From: a virus
Direction: 5' to 3' (one strand)
IMG/VR virus record: IMGVR_UViG_3300020165_000008
Coordinates: 90,886-154,885 of that record
DNA: 64,000 nucleotides
Shown here: in pieces, positions 31,000-40,074 of the stretch
Position numbering within the stretch: position 1 is the stretch's first letter
How the letters are laid out: each line of letters starts with the position of its first letter
Notes under the pieces: model-generated
Told to the model about the DNA's origin: nothing
What the model saw: only the letters and a program-made list of their open reading frames with translations
Databases searched by the model: none
Translations under genes and position numbers: made by a program

Positions 31000-32018
31000 C
31001 GATGTAAGATGTGGGTGCTGGACTCAACTGCTGCGTTGTGGGACTGGCGAATGAATGTTGCTTTGCTTTGTAGCTCAACAATGTCTCTCGCTCCGGAATA
31101 GGAAAAGCCTGACCTCACACCAGTAAGTAGTTCTTCTACAACATTGTATACAGAGCCTTTACAAGGAATAGTGGTAGATACGCCTTCTAAGGACGAAGTT
31201 TTTCCACGCCAAGCTTTTTGTGCTTCGGCAGATGCCATACCACGATAAGCTTTAAAGCAGCGACCATCACGATTGCGGAAAGTTTCACTGGGCGTTTCAT
31301 CAGTTCCGGCCAATAACGAACCCAACATTACAGCATCAGCGCCAGCAGCCAAAGCTTTTACAATGTCACCAGAGTTTTTGATACCGCCGTCAGCAATAAG
31401 AATGGCGCTGCGATCTGTTTGAGCACAGTCAATAATAGACTGAAGGGTTGGAACGCCGTGGCCTGTTTGGATACGGGTTGAGCAAATACTTCCTCCACCA
31501 ATGCCTACACGAATAGAGTCAGCACCCCAATCGGCCAATCGGTTGAAGCCTTCAAGCGTCGCAACATTGCCGGCCATAATGTGAACGTTCATTCCAAGCT
31601 CTCTTCGCAAGGAATCAATAGCCTCGCTTACAAGAGAATGATCGCCGTGAGCAACATCAATACAAATAACTTTTGCTCCTGACGCATAACATTCAATGGC
31701 TCGCTCAATAAAGTCTCCACTCACACCAACTGCTGCTCCAACAACAGAACAGTTTGGTACATCCAAGGCGTCTTCTACCTCGGCTGCTTGTTCAGCGATT
31801 GTATTGTATCTATGAACAACAGCCATTCCTCCAAGCTTAGACATTGCTGCAGCCATTTCCCATTCACTTACTGTGTCCATCGGAGAAGCAATAATGGGAA
31901 TCTCTAGATTTAGTTCATAATCCAAAGGCGTTGCTAGTGAAATTTGTTTCCTTGATATAATGTCGGAGTATTGTGGTTCCAACAAAACATCCCCAAATGT
32001 GATTGTTTGTTTATACAT
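30996..32018 (-). CDS. IMP dehydrogenase / GMP reductase family enzyme
   Basis: 340 residues, without the CBS domains that lengthen bacterial Gua[13 protein letters not shown] (41-52), then the active-site loop [11 protein letters not shown] with Cys179, the phosphate-site motif [13 protein letters not shown], and [10 protein letters not shown] follow the barrel order. In the family, IMPDH makes XMP for GMP synthesis and GMPR makes IMP from GMP; the loop [11 protein letters not shown] is closer to IMPDH, the size closer to GMPR, so the direction stays open. Next genes are a DUF3310 protein, a methylase, dUTPase and adenylosuccinate synthetase, a purine/deoxynucleotide cluster. Confidence 0.85.
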   Translation of the reverse strand: MYKQTITFGDVLLEPQYSDIISRKQISLATPLDYELNLEIPIIASPMDTVSEWEMAAAMSKLGGMAVVHRYNTIAEQAAEVEDALDVPNCSVVGAAVGVSGDFIERAIECYASGAKVICIDVAHGDHSLVSEAIDSLRRELGMNVHIMAGNVATLEGFNRLADWGADSIRVGIGGGSICSTRIQTGHGVPTLQSIIDCAQTDRSAILIADGGIKNSGDIVKALAAGADAVMLGSLLAGTDETPSETFRNRDGRCFKAYRGMASAEAQKAWRGKTSSLEGVSTTIPCKGSVYNVVEELLTGVRSGFSYSGARDIVELQSKATFIRQSHNAAVESSTHILHR

Positions 32019-32220
32019 TTTTTTCCTCTTGATCGATCATTCTTTCTAGATACCATTTGGCTTTCTTGAGATCTTCTGGGCCGCCTTTCATTGAGTATCG
32101 TGAAACATACTTGATCACGTTTCCTTGATTGAAATCCATTTTCCAGCTTTCAATGTAATCAATTGTTTCAATGCCTTTATTGTAGTGGTCGGGGTGATCT
32201 ACTGCTTCTTTTGATTTCAT
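32011..32220 (-). CDS. DUF3310 protein
   Basis: 69 residues from the ATG at 32220 (ATGA overlap with the methylase stop). VDHPDHYNKGIETIDYIESW, GNVIKYVSRYSMKGGPEDLKKAKWYLERM is the full DUF3310 signature, common in phages and of unknown function, often near nucleotide genes. Confidence 0.8.
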   Translation of the reverse strand: MKSKEAVDHPDHYNKGIETIDYIESWKMDFNQGNVIKYVSRYSMKGGPEDLKKAKWYLERMIDQEEKNV

Positions 32221-32714
32221 GCTCTTTCCATCATTGAGACAACCGGGCCACAAAGATTTTGCTGTCCATTGTGACCGCCTCTGAAAACAACGACTGCTGA
32301 CGGGAATGGTGCTGGATCGTTTGCTTCACCACCACCAAACTTTAGACGACCTTTCACAAAGCGGATTTCATTGGCTTGCATAACATATTCTGCCCAATAC
32401 TTTGTGTCTGGGCGTGCCGGGATAAGCATAACTACAGTAGTTCCTGAGTCCTTGCTTTCTTCATAGGCCTTACGAATCCATTCTTTTAGCACTCGGCCAT
32501 AAGGCGGATTAACATAACAAGTCTCGCCCTTCCACGATTGGACTAAGGCATCTTCTGCTTCTGTGAAATAGTTTGTACATAAAGCATTTGAGCCATTTGT
32601 TGCCGGGTCTAGTGTAAAGCTAAACTCCTTGTTCAATTTGCTATAAAATTCTTTTGGTGTTTGCCAGTCCATCTTTTTTGATGACATCATTGTGTTCATT
32701 GTTTGCTTATTCAT
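32217..32714 (-). CDS. Phage DNA N6-adenine methyltransferase (Dam-like)
   Basis: 165 residues; ATG at 32714 with AAAAGGAGATCA. WQTPKEFYSKLNKEF, LDPATNGSNALC and TCYVNPPYGRVLKEWI, with NPPY the catalytic motif, match phage N6-adenine methylases (Pfam Dam type). VVMLIPARPDTKYWAEY and VKGRLKFGG complete the pattern. It protects phage DNA from host nucleases or marks replication; the target site cannot be read from sequence. Confidence 0.85.
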   Translation of the reverse strand: MNKQTMNTMMSSKKMDWQTPKEFYSKLNKEFSFTLDPATNGSNALCTNYFTEAEDALVQSWKGETCYVNPPYGRVLKEWIRKAYEESKDSGTTVVMLIPARPDTKYWAEYVMQANEIRFVKGRLKFGGGEANDPAPFPSAVVVFRGGHNGQQNLCGPVVSMMERA

Positions 32715-32961
32715 TGATCTCCTTTTGATTGTTTTGAGAAGTTTGTGTTGCTTGGGCGCATACCCAAGCAACATCGCTGCCGGCCGGAATGATTTGTCCT
32801 TCCTGTTCTAAACATTCGATCCGGGCTTGCGCATCCTTGCCTGATGCGACCAAACCCAAGCCAAATAGTGCTAGAAGGAAAAGCCCCGTGAAAGCGTAAA
32901 GTATGAGCCTTGTTTCCTTGCGGCGCTGTTGGATAAGTAACTGTGCGTGATAATCATTCAT
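32707..32961 (-). CDS. Small single-span membrane protein
   Basis: 84 residues from the ATG at 32961. A membrane helix at about 17-40 (LILYAFTGLFLLALFGLGLVAS) is followed by a periplasmic-looking tail with two cysteines (IECLEQEG ... VAWVCAQ). Short overlaps with the dUTPase and methylase genes on either side. Possible spanin/holin-like or accessory; unknown. Confidence 0.55.
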   Translation of the reverse strand: MNDYHAQLLIQQRRKETRLILYAFTGLFLLALFGLGLVASGKDAQARIECLEQEGQIIPAGSDVAWVCAQATQTSQNNQKEINE

Positions 32962-33409
32962 CTCGCACCCCTGTTGATCCAAAACCACCTTCTCCACGGT
33001 TGCTATCATCTAGATCTTCCACAAACACAAAGTCTTCTTGTGAAATGTGTTCTGGAATCATTTGTGCGATACGATCACCACGATTGATGATAAATGCTCC
33101 GGTGCTCTCCTCGGTCGTAACAGAATGGTTTCTCAAAATAACTCCAATCTCTCCACGATAAGAAGAGTCAATAACACCGGCCATTACATCAATGCCGTTT
33201 TTATAGGCAAGACCAGAGCGTGGCGCAATACGAAGATAGTAATCAGCTGAAAACGAAACAGAGATGCCTGTTTTTACCAGTGTTTGTTCTCCTGGTCGGA
33301 CAATACAATCTTCTGTTGCGTAAAGATCAATACCAGCATCGCCTTGTCCTCTTTGCTTGAGGTTGTAAAAGTTCTCAAGTTGTTTTACTTTTAGGTTTAG
33401 TTTAGTCAT
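32954..33409 (-). CDS. dut: dUTPase (trimeric type)
   Basis: 151 residues. The family motifs are in order: GDAGIDLYA (motif 1), PRSGLAYKNGI (2), GVIDSSYRGEIGV (3), INRGDRIAQM (4), and RGEGGFGSTG (5, the flexible C-terminal loop). It converts dUTP to dUMP, keeping uracil out of DNA and feeding ThyX (46013). Confidence 0.95.
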   Translation of the reverse strand: MTKLNLKVKQLENFYNLKQRGQGDAGIDLYATEDCIVRPGEQTLVKTGISVSFSADYYLRIAPRSGLAYKNGIDVMAGVIDSSYRGEIGVILRNHSVTTEESTGAFIINRGDRIAQMIPEHISQEDFVFVEDLDDSNRGEGGFGSTGVRDE

Positions 33410-33412
33410 TTT

Positions 33413-33808
33413 TTATACCTCTGTTAGTTTGTATTTCTTTCCATCAATCTCGACAACCTTTGCGGAAAGTGTTTGGGCGCATGGGGTGCTGGGTGGCTTG
33501 GTTGGTGTGACTAGCCAGTGTTCATCTTCGGTCAGTTGTTGTCCATCTAAGAACCACATTTTGTCTCCGCTGGCCCTCTCAACAGCCGGGCCATCTTCAC
33601 GGTGACGCTTTCCGTTTAGATACCATTCTTTGGTTCCGCTGGCATACTCAACAGCAGGACCATCTTCACGGTGAAGCTTGTCGTTTAGCCGCCATTCTTT
33701 GTATCCGTTGGCCCTCTCAACAGCAGGACCATCTTCACGGTGAAGCTTGCCGTTTAGGTACCACACTTTGCTTCCGTTGGACCATGCTTTTACTTTATAT
33801 TCAATCAT
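33413..33808 (-). CDS. Stand-alone HREDGPA-repeat protein with different caps
   Basis: 131 residues from the ATG at 33808, with GGAGG about nine bases upstream; the frame extends to 33898 inside purA. Three HREDGPA repeats, tetrads KVWY, KEWR, KEWY, KMWF. Both caps differ from the arrays: MIEYKVKAWSNG at the start and DGQQLTEDEHWLVTPTKPPS ... VVEIDGKKYKLTEV at the end. So the repeat has been placed on an unrelated C-terminal segment. It follows purA directly. Confidence 0.8.
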   Translation of the reverse strand: MIEYKVKAWSNGSKVWYLNGKLHREDGPAVERANGYKEWRLNDKLHREDGPAVEYASGTKEWYLNGKRHREDGPAVERASGDKMWFLDGQQLTEDEHWLVTPTKPPSTPCAQTLSAKVVEIDGKKYKLTEV

Positions 33809-33809
33809 T

Positions 33810-34850
33810 TTATGCTGCCTCCTGTGAAAGAATAGAATAGGGGTTGTCTGAGAAGTAAACTCGTGGAACGCCGCATTGTTCGGCAACGTTTGATACACGA
33901 TGGCGGAAGTCGCTTTCCCACTCTTCGTCTCCCATTACCTCACGCATAACATCCATCTTGTTGATCACGAGGTCAGTTACACCATTCATTCTACACGATT
34001 TAGCGAGAAAGTCAAGATCAATCCAGTTTGTTTGGCGCTTTCTTCCTGTGGTTGCTCCAAACTCTTGGCCGGCCTCTTGTAGTTGTCCTAAAAGAGGATC
34101 GTCACCTTGGAAATTTTTTGCTCCAACATAAGTTTCATAAACCTTCGCAGCACCCCAAACACGGTTGATTGCTTGTGGTGGAATACCGTTCAGAAGCGCA
34201 CCAGCCGTCGTACAGTGGCTTGATGTAACATAAGGGTAATCACCCCAGTCAATGTCAATACCAAAGCCTTGTGCGCCCTCACAGAGCACATAAGTGTTTT
34301 TGTCGCTATAAAACTCTTCGTAAAGATCAATAACCAAATCTTTCATAAAGGCCAGCTCACCTACAAAAGAGCATCCACCAGCATGTACGCCACTTCGACC
34401 ATATTTATCACGATAAGCAGGACCACAACCTCTTCTAGTCGTTCCAATCTTTTCGTCTCTTTTATCTTCATTTTTATGTTCCTTTGTAATAATGTGTGCG
34501 TTTTGAGCAATGCGAAGGTTTGATACAACATCAATACCAGCCGCCTCAAGATCTTTGATTTCTTGTAGGAGGGCATAGGGGTCAATAACGCATCCGTTGC
34601 CAATAATAGATTTGATCCCAAAGAACACTCCACTAGGAATGTGATGAGTTACAAGCTTTTGGCCTTCATGATAGATTGTATGACCGGCATTTGGACCGCC
34701 GCCAAACCTCATAACGTGAGTGTAATGGCCGTTCTTACATAGATCGTGTGTAATTTTTCCCTTACCACAATCACCATACTGAAGCCCAACAACAACATCT
34801 GCTGTGATTTCGCCGGCTGGCTTTACGCCGCCCATTGTTTCTCTATACAT
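33810..34850 (-). CDS. purA: Adenylosuccinate synthetase, short phage/archaeal type (PurA; PurZ-like to be tested)
   Basis: 346 residues from the ATG at 34850, which has AAAGGAG upstream; the open frame continues to 35474 but that part overlaps another gene and is not family-like. The P-loop VVVGLQYGDCGKGK (20-32) keeps the catalytic Asp27, GGGPNAGHT holds the catalytic His, and IGTTRRGCGPAYRDK is the IMP-site motif. Bacterial PurA has about 430 residues; the 340-350 size is that of archaeal enzymes and of the phage PurZ relatives that make the dZ (2-aminoadenine) precursor from dGMP. In the PurZ proteins I recall, the catalytic Asp is changed; here it is kept, which favours PurA activity. 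Confidence 0.85.
   Translation of the reverse strand: MYRETMGGVKPAGEITADVVVGLQYGDCGKGKITHDLCKNGHYTHVMRFGGGPNAGHTIYHEGQKLVTHHIPSGVFFGIKSIIGNGCVIDPYALLQEIKDLEAAGIDVVSNLRIAQNAHIITKEHKNEDKRDEKIGTTRRGCGPAYRDKYGRSGVHAGGCSFVGELAFMKDLVIDLYEEFYSDKNTYVLCEGAQGFGIDIDWGDYPYVTSSHCTTAGALLNGIPPQAINRVWGAAKVYETYVGAKNFQGDDPLLGQLQEAGQEFGATTGRKRQTNWIDLDFLAKSCRMNGVTDLVINKMDVMREVMGDEEWESDFRHRVSNVAEQCGVPRVYFSDNPYSILSQEAA
33988..34015 (-). promoter_or_regulatory. Possible internal sigma70-like promoter in purA
   Basis: TTGACT (34015-34010), 16 bases, TAGAAT (33993-33988) on minus, inside purA. It could add transcription of the stand-alone repeat protein. A chance match in coding sequence cannot be excluded. Confidence 0.25.
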
Positions 34851-34896
34851 TCTCACTCCTTTTATTTCTTTTACGTTTTGGTAAGTATTTTTCATG

Positions 34897-35361
34897 TTAA
34901 TAAGGGCCGTTCGGTTCTCCAACATCCTCCATCCAATGGCCGCACGCCCTTGCCCAATCATCTTGCAAGGAAATTGTGTTTTCGGCGGCCTCTCTGAACC
35001 CGTCGTCAGCGTGAACTCTATGCCAATGTTTTTTCTGCGGGTCCCACCAGAAGCCATGTTCTTTAAGCGCCTGGACCACGAGATCTCCCGGCCAATTGAC
35101 AAAGGAAATATAGTCTCGCTTGTGTCTAGTGCCTGGTACGAGCCTGGTTTTAAAGTTGATGGTATTGCGTTCGCTAACTGGAATAAATCCCATTTTGCTA
35201 ATAACGTCAAGCATGGAATGGTGGTGCTTCTTTGTTCTACCTTTCTCCTTTTTAGCGGAGAGTTCATTTTTTTCGTCACAGCAGGGATTGGGGCATGATC
35301 GCCATCCGAACACCCCCGGATCAGCAAGGCATTCCCCGTCCCAATAATCATTAAGATACAT
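34897..35361 (-). CDS. Hypothetical protein, 154 residues
   Basis: AAAGGAGAAAAG ribosome site. Contains a C-P-N-P-C-C cluster near 22-29 (GWRSCPNPCCDEKNE), then NFKTRLVPGTRHKRDYISFVNWPGDLVVQALKEHGFWWDPQKKHWHR, a segment ending in HWHR. The last part resembles the W-x-P-x-x-K-x-W pattern of small DNA-binding or plasmid/phage accessory proteins, but no family can be named. Confidence 0.5.
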   Translation of the reverse strand: MYLNDYWDGECLADPGVFGWRSCPNPCCDEKNELSAKKEKGRTKKHHHSMLDVISKMGFIPVSERNTINFKTRLVPGTRHKRDYISFVNWPGDLVVQALKEHGFWWDPQKKHWHRVHADDGFREAAENTISLQDDWARACGHWMEDVGEPNGPY

Positions 35362-35374
35362 TTTCTTTTCTCCT

Positions 35375-35632
35375 TTATTCTGTAAGTCCGAGTCGGTTGT
35401 ATTTTTTTAGGACTTTTTCGATAACGTATTCGTGCGCAGGCTCTGAAGAGAATGCGACAACCAAGTCTATCCAATCCACAACCTCTCCCTCGGCGTTGGC
35501 ATAGAATGCCGCCGTTTCGTACGAAGCGACGACCTTGTCTGAGAAGGATGTTTGGATATACACACCATCAGGCATTTGCCATAACTTTCTATTGCTGTCA
35601 ATGTCTTTTATAAACCTTGCGTTAGTTTTCAC
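35375..35632 (-). CDS. Hypothetical protein, 85 residues (GTG start)
   Basis: The GTG at 35632 overlaps the preceding TGA (GTGA). MPDGVYIQTSFSDKVVASYETAAFYANAEGEVVDW in the middle; one D-W near the end of a beta segment recalls the small SH3-like set, though weakly. Unknown. Confidence 0.5.
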   Translation of the reverse strand: MKTNARFIKDIDSNRKLWQMPDGVYIQTSFSDKVVASYETAAFYANAEGEVVDWIDLVVAFSSEPAHEYVIEKVLKKYNRLGLTE

Positions 35633-35916
35633 TGGGCGGTCGTATCAGACTGCTTGCTTTGATGAAGAGCCTCAATAAGAGCCTCGGCGTTTACATTGAT
35701 CAACTTAGAACAGCGAATCCATTCAGTTTCTGGGTTGTAATCTTCTCTTCGGATCTCCAACAAGCTCTCAAGGTTTGTTTCGATCCCTTGTCGTGCCTCT
35801 GTCGGAACCCAATCTACCCGAGCAAAAAGCCATCCGTTCTCCTTCTTTGTTTCGCTGACTGTGCCAACAAGCAAAGAGTTTCCTTGGACCTGCATTACTG
35901 TATCATTAATAATCAT
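35629..35916 (-). CDS. Small SH3-like protein with helical tail
   Basis: 95 residues from the ATG at 35916 (AGGAGAAAA). MIINDTVMQVQGNSLLVGTVSETKKENGWLFARVDWVP has the G-x-V ... V-D-W order of the small barrel set. The C-terminal half adds a helical segment (NVNAEALIEALHQSKQ) also present in the 36254 protein as DPEELFESLSELY. Confidence 0.55.
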   Translation of the reverse strand: MIINDTVMQVQGNSLLVGTVSETKKENGWLFARVDWVPTEARQGIETNLESLLEIRREDYNPETEWIRCSKLINVNAEALIEALHQSKQSDTTAQ

Positions 35917-35944
35917 TTTTCTCCTATTAGTTATTTCCATTGTT

Positions 35945-36145
35945 TTATTCACTGATCAAGTATAGTCTTTTATCAAACCTACTTATTGTATTGGGGGTCA
36001 ATACTTTCTTATCTTTTCTTCCAAACCAATCAACACGAATAATGTGTGAGGTTCGAGGATCGCTGCTGCCTCCAACGACGATCCCGTAATCGCCACGAGG
36101 GCTGTCCCAGCCAACGAGCGATCCGATTCTAATTTCGGTGTCCAT
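35945..36145 (-). CDS. Small SH3-like protein, GSLV family
   Basis: 66 residues from the ATG at 36145 with GGAGG close upstream. EIRIGSLVGWDSPRGDYGIVVGGSSDPRTSHIIRVDWFG is a clean example of the G-x-LV ... GIV ... VDW skeleton. It lies first behind the sigma70-like promoter at 36182-36211. Confidence 0.65.
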   Translation of the reverse strand: MDTEIRIGSLVGWDSPRGDYGIVVGGSSDPRTSHIIRVDWFGRKDKKVLTPNTISRFDKRLYLISE

Positions 36146-36181
36146 ACGCCTCCGAGCGTTGTTTTTCCACGATAGAGCCGT

Positions 36182-36211
36182 ATTATACCACGGTTCAGGG
36201 CCGGATGTCAA
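36182..36211 (-). promoter_or_regulatory. Sigma70-like promoter
   Basis: TTGACA (36211-36206), 18 bases, TATAAT (36187-36182) on minus. Drives 35945 and probably the genes down to purA. The 3-prime flank TACGGCTCT is shared with the promoter at 42217-42245. Confidence 0.8.
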
Positions 36212-36253
36212 GCATTCCGTGCCCGCCGTGGGGTTGAATATAATACTAGTGGT

Positions 36254-36580
36254 TTATTCTTTTCCGGCTAAAAACCTTGCAGCGTAAGCCGAAACACACA
36301 TCCTTTGCAACCTAGGGAGAGCATTATAGTCCTCCCGGTAAAGTTCACTTAGGCTTTCAAAAAGCTCTTCTGGATCAAATACAACTAGTTTTTCACCGTC
36401 AACCCACTCTAGATCTTCGTCTTGGCTGCAATTGTTTGTGCTGCTTCCGGAAGACACAGGCCTGATCCAATGCACTCTTGCACTGATGGGCCTATAAAAA
36501 CTACTTTCTTTCACCTCTTTGACTTCTCCTAGGTAGATCGCACCTTCTTGAAGCTTGATTACTTTTTGGCCCTTCTCCAC
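36254..36580 (-). CDS. Small SH3-like protein with helical tail
   Basis: 108 residues, GTG start with AAGGAGG upstream. KVIKLQEGAIYLGEVKEVKESSFYRPISARVHWIRP follows the set's barrel order, then an acidic linker and a helical tail (FDPEELFESLSELYREDYNALPRLQR). Closest relative in the window seems to be 35629. Confidence 0.55.
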   Translation of the reverse strand: MEKGQKVIKLQEGAIYLGEVKEVKESSFYRPISARVHWIRPVSSGSSTNNCSQDEDLEWVDGEKLVVFDPEELFESLSELYREDYNALPRLQRMCVSAYAARFLAGKE

Positions 36581-36619
36581 ACTTCCTCCTTTGTCTTAGT
36601 TAGTTGGCTGATGTTCTTA

Positions 36620-39600
36620 TCAGGAAAGCAACTTGAAGCGATGTTTGATTGAGCGAGTTGAAAAGCCCCAGTTGTCGCAATAGTCAAGCTTTGCTGCGTA
36701 GGGTCTGTTTAGATGAACAACATCATTCTTTTGGACAGCCCAGCACTTGATTGCGATCATCTCACTGTTGCTGTCTGTAACATCAACAATCCAGTATGTT
36801 TTTCCTTTCTTTGTCTTGCGCTCAGTTACTTTGCGAGGAATGAACCAGCAAACCAAAAGCTCAGGATCGAACTCAGAGATAGGGGGCACACCTTGATGGT
36901 GAAGATCTTGGAGCAAGTTATCATCAACAACTAGCGACATTGGGAACACCCCGGTCAGATCTGAGAGATACTCAATCCTTTCAACATCTGAGAAGTCCTT
37001 TTCGGGAGCATACTCTTTGATGTTCTCGGCTAGTTTATCGTGTGACTTTTGGATCTTCTTATAGATCTTTGGCCGATCGACACACACAGCAGACCAAAAG
37101 TGTTTCAGTCCTGTAAACCTTTCATCGACCAAAGAGTTTAGAGCCTGAGCCCGACAAAGAACATCGAGCGCTTTCTTGTTTAGCTTGGAGTATGAAATCT
37201 CTTCTGAAAAGATAAGGTCTTCTACTTTGTGAAATGGGCGATGAGCCATAATTTCATTGATAGCAGCGTCACCCAACCCCTTGATAGAAGATAGTGGCTG
37301 ATAAAGAGTTTGACCATCTTGAGAGATTTCCCAGCAACGACCGGAAGAGTTGATGCTGATCTTCTCTACATTAAATCCTGCTCCTTTCGCTGTCGCAATC
37401 GCTGCTTCCTTTTTCGCATCCGGTTCGTTATCCAAAAACGCAGCGGTCCATTCGGATGGAAAATACTTATAAAGCCAAGCGCACTGATAGCTAATAACAG
37501 AATAACAAACAGCGTGAGACTTGTTAAAGCCGTAGCCAGAGAAGTACTCAAACTTTCTCCAAAGCTCTTCGCCGCCCTTATAACCCTTTTCATAACAGCC
37601 CTCCAAGAACTTTTGTTTAATGTCTGCTTTCTCCTTCATCTTCTTTTCAGAGAGGCCCTTCTTTGTAAGCAACTTTCTAAGCTTGTTTCCATCATCAAGA
37701 GTAAGGCCCTTTCCAAGTTCAGCAGCCAACTGAGCAATCTGCTCCTGGAAAATCATAAAGCCGTATGTTGGCTCCAAGATCGTGCGAATGATTGGATGGT
37801 CGTACTTGATGTACTGAGGGCTTTCCTTTGCTGCGATATAATCTTTATCAACACCAGCCGAAAGAGGCCCAGGTCGATAAATGGAAGTCACGGCGGAAAG
37901 ATCAATAATGGACTCTACTTTTGAGTTTGAGCAAAGCTTTTGTGCTCCTTCATTGGCGAATTGGAAGATGCCGGCCCACTTTCCTGCTTGGAAAATGTCA
38001 TTGTATACTTCTGCATCGTCTAGATCGATCTTGTCCGGATGAAGGTTTTTATCATAAAAGTCTCGGATCTGATCGAACGTTGGCTCTTCAATGCCGTGAT
38101 GCCTACGAAGAATGTGATAGATCGCACCTTCCATAATGGCTAGTGTTGTTAGGCCAAGAACATCAAACTTGATAAAGCCAAGTGGCTCCAAGTGGCGAAC
38201 GTTTTGTCCTTCTGACCACGGGGTTTGTACAACTCCACCAGATGCGATAAGGGGCATCCACTTCTTTAGATCGTCTCCAACAACAACACCACCGGCGTGC
38301 CTAGAAAGAGAACGGACTTGTCCTAATAAAGCACTAAGGCGCTCACCAACTTCAGGATACTTTGCTAGGAAACTCTGTAAGCTTTCGGAATAGAGAACTG
38401 TTTCTTCATAAGTTGGTACATACATACCGGCAGTCATACCGTGCGCTGCCTTTGCTAGTGGCGTGGCTTCCTTGATCATAACAGAAGTTACTTTGTTGAC
38501 CTCTGTGAAGGGAATACCATAGAACTTTGAGACATCTTTGATTAGAGATCTTAGTTTGAGAGTGTTGAAGTTTGAGATTGGTACAACCGAATCCTCACCC
38601 CATTCTTTTGCCAACACTTCTTTGATCTCCATACTGCGTGAGACATCAAAGTCAATATCCGGATAGTCTGTTGCGTCTTTCGTCATAAAACGAGAGAACA
38701 AAAGCCCGTGCTTGATTGGATCGATCTGTGTAATCTTTAGCACATAAGCCAAAAGAGAGCCTGCTGCTGAACCACGACCTGGGCCTGAAAGCATCATCTC
38801 GTTGGCTCTATCAGCAATTGCCTTCATTGTAAGAAAGTATTTTGCAAAACCTCGCTCTTTGATTACTTCTATCTCTTCACGGATCCTGGCAACATACTCG
38901 TCATTATCAGCGAGGCCAAACTCTGTCATTCCTTCAATCGCTAGTTTCACCAACTGGCTATCAGCTGTTTCACTTTCCGGCACAACAAAGTCAGGAAGGC
39001 GAACTTCAGCATCCGGCTCAAAGTCAGAAATCAGTTCGTGTGTGATCCAGTGAGTTCTTTCAATACTACCACGGACTAGATCATCATCGTAAGTTTCTCC
39101 AACTTCAGCAGAATAGTCTTTGTATGCCTGCCACATCTGATCGCCATTCTTAGGATACAGCTCATACCCAACTTCCTCTAAGGTTTCAGGGATGCTGATC
39201 TCATAGTCTGGATTGGACTTTCTGTTCATCCAACCCAAGTTCCTGTAAAGCAAGCGGTCCTTCCAAAGCTCTGGGCTGGGATAGTGTGCATCCGCAGTTG
39301 ATACAAGCTCAATGTTTAGTTCTTGAGCCACAGCAATAATAATCTTGTTTAGTCTGTGCTGCTCTGGGATAGAGTTCCACTGTAGTTCTAGAAAGAATCG
39401 CTCTCCAAAGATCTCAAGCATTTCTTTGGATTGGCTTACCGCTTCTGCGATGATCTCCTCATCAGATTGATCTAACATCTGCCACATAATCTTAGCAATG
39501 TATCCGCCAAGACAAGCAGAAGTTACAATAACCCCTTCGGAGTGCTCACGAAGAAGATCGTAATCCATTCTGGGATATCGATAATAGTTGTCCCCTTGGT

Positions 39601-40063
39601 GTGACTTAGAGACAAGCGAGAAAAGATTGTTTAGACCGGTCTGGTTCTGCGCCAAGAGCACAAGGTGACGTCGGTGATTGATTGGAGAGTTTCTTGAACG
39701 AGTCGATCCCTCATCCTCAATAGACATTCCTTCAGCCTTGGCCAGCTTCTTTGCTTGCTTCTTGTCTTCTTCGATACGAAGCTTTTCTTCTTTCCAATCT
39801 TTGATCGAAGGATGGAAGTAAGCCTCAACCCCATACACGGCCTTAAACTCTTTTCCTTCGTTCTTCATCTTCTTCCAATGAAGGTATTGATGAGAAAAGC
39901 CGTTCATGTTTCCATGATCGGTTAGAGCAACAGCATCACACCCATTGTTGTAGCTGAAGTCCATGTGCTCATCCGGATAGCCTAGAGCGTCAAAAGGAGA
40001 TCCAACACAAGAGTGCCCATGTAAGTTTACAAATTTAAGTTTTGATTCAGTTCTTTCTTTCAT
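36620..40063 (-). CDS. dnaE: DNA polymerase III alpha subunit, DnaE type
   Basis: 1147 residues, close to bacterial DnaE. The N-terminal PHP domain has NLHGHSCVGSPFDALG and ALTDHGNMNG (residues about 12-60). The palm carries GPGRGSAAGSLLAYVLKIT and, near 467, YPDIDFDV with two catalytic aspartates; KFDVLGL supplies the third. A helix-hairpin-helix (SIKGLGDAAINEIMAHRPF) and an OB-like end (KVTERKTKKGKTYWIVDVTD) follow. It could be the main replicative enzyme. A phage DnaE is less common than family A or B enzymes, and a second, short family A polymerase lies at 55630. Confidence 0.95.
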   Translation of the reverse strand: MKERTESKLKFVNLHGHSCVGSPFDALGYPDEHMDFSYNNGCDAVALTDHGNMNGFSHQYLHWKKMKNEGKEFKAVYGVEAYFHPSIKDWKEEKLRIEEDKKQAKKLAKAEGMSIEDEGSTRSRNSPINHRRHLVLLAQNQTGLNNLFSLVSKSHQGDNYYRYPRMDYDLLREHSEGVIVTSACLGGYIAKIMWQMLDQSDEEIIAEAVSQSKEMLEIFGERFFLELQWNSIPEQHRLNKIIIAVAQELNIELVSTADAHYPSPELWKDRLLYRNLGWMNRKSNPDYEISIPETLEEVGYELYPKNGDQMWQAYKDYSAEVGETYDDDLVRGSIERTHWITHELISDFEPDAEVRLPDFVVPESETADSQLVKLAIEGMTEFGLADNDEYVARIREEIEVIKERGFAKYFLTMKAIADRANEMMLSGPGRGSAAGSLLAYVLKITQIDPIKHGLLFSRFMTKDATDYPDIDFDVSRSMEIKEVLAKEWGEDSVVPISNFNTLKLRSLIKDVSKFYGIPFTEVNKVTSVMIKEATPLAKAAHGMTAGMYVPTYEETVLYSESLQSFLAKYPEVGERLSALLGQVRSLSRHAGGVVVGDDLKKWMPLIASGGVVQTPWSEGQNVRHLEPLGFIKFDVLGLTTLAIMEGAIYHILRRHHGIEEPTFDQIRDFYDKNLHPDKIDLDDAEVYNDIFQAGKWAGIFQFANEGAQKLCSNSKVESIIDLSAVTSIYRPGPLSAGVDKDYIAAKESPQYIKYDHPIIRTILEPTYGFMIFQEQIAQLAAELGKGLTLDDGNKLRKLLTKKGLSEKKMKEKADIKQKFLEGCYEKGYKGGEELWRKFEYFSGYGFNKSHAVCYSVISYQCAWLYKYFPSEWTAAFLDNEPDAKKEAAIATAKGAGFNVEKISINSSGRCWEISQDGQTLYQPLSSIKGLGDAAINEIMAHRPFHKVEDLIFSEEISYSKLNKKALDVLCRAQALNSLVDERFTGLKHFWSAVCVDRPKIYKKIQKSHDKLAENIKEYAPEKDFSDVERIEYLSDLTGVFPMSLVVDDNLLQDLHHQGVPPISEFDPELLVCWFIPRKVTERKTKKGKTYWIVDVTDSNSEMIAIKCWAVQKNDVVHLNRPYAAKLDYCDNWGFSTRSIKHRFKLLS

Positions 40064-40074
40064 TCTTCTCCTTT

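Noticed and set aside
33810-34850. Firm call of PurZ and a Z-type genome
   Set aside because: The catalytic Asp is kept and the companion genes are not in the window; left as a question only.
34851-35474. N-terminal extension of the adenylosuccinate synthetase frame to 554 residues
   Set aside because: The extension overlaps a well-supported gene (34897-35361), has no family similarity, and a strong ribosome site precedes the ATG at 34850.
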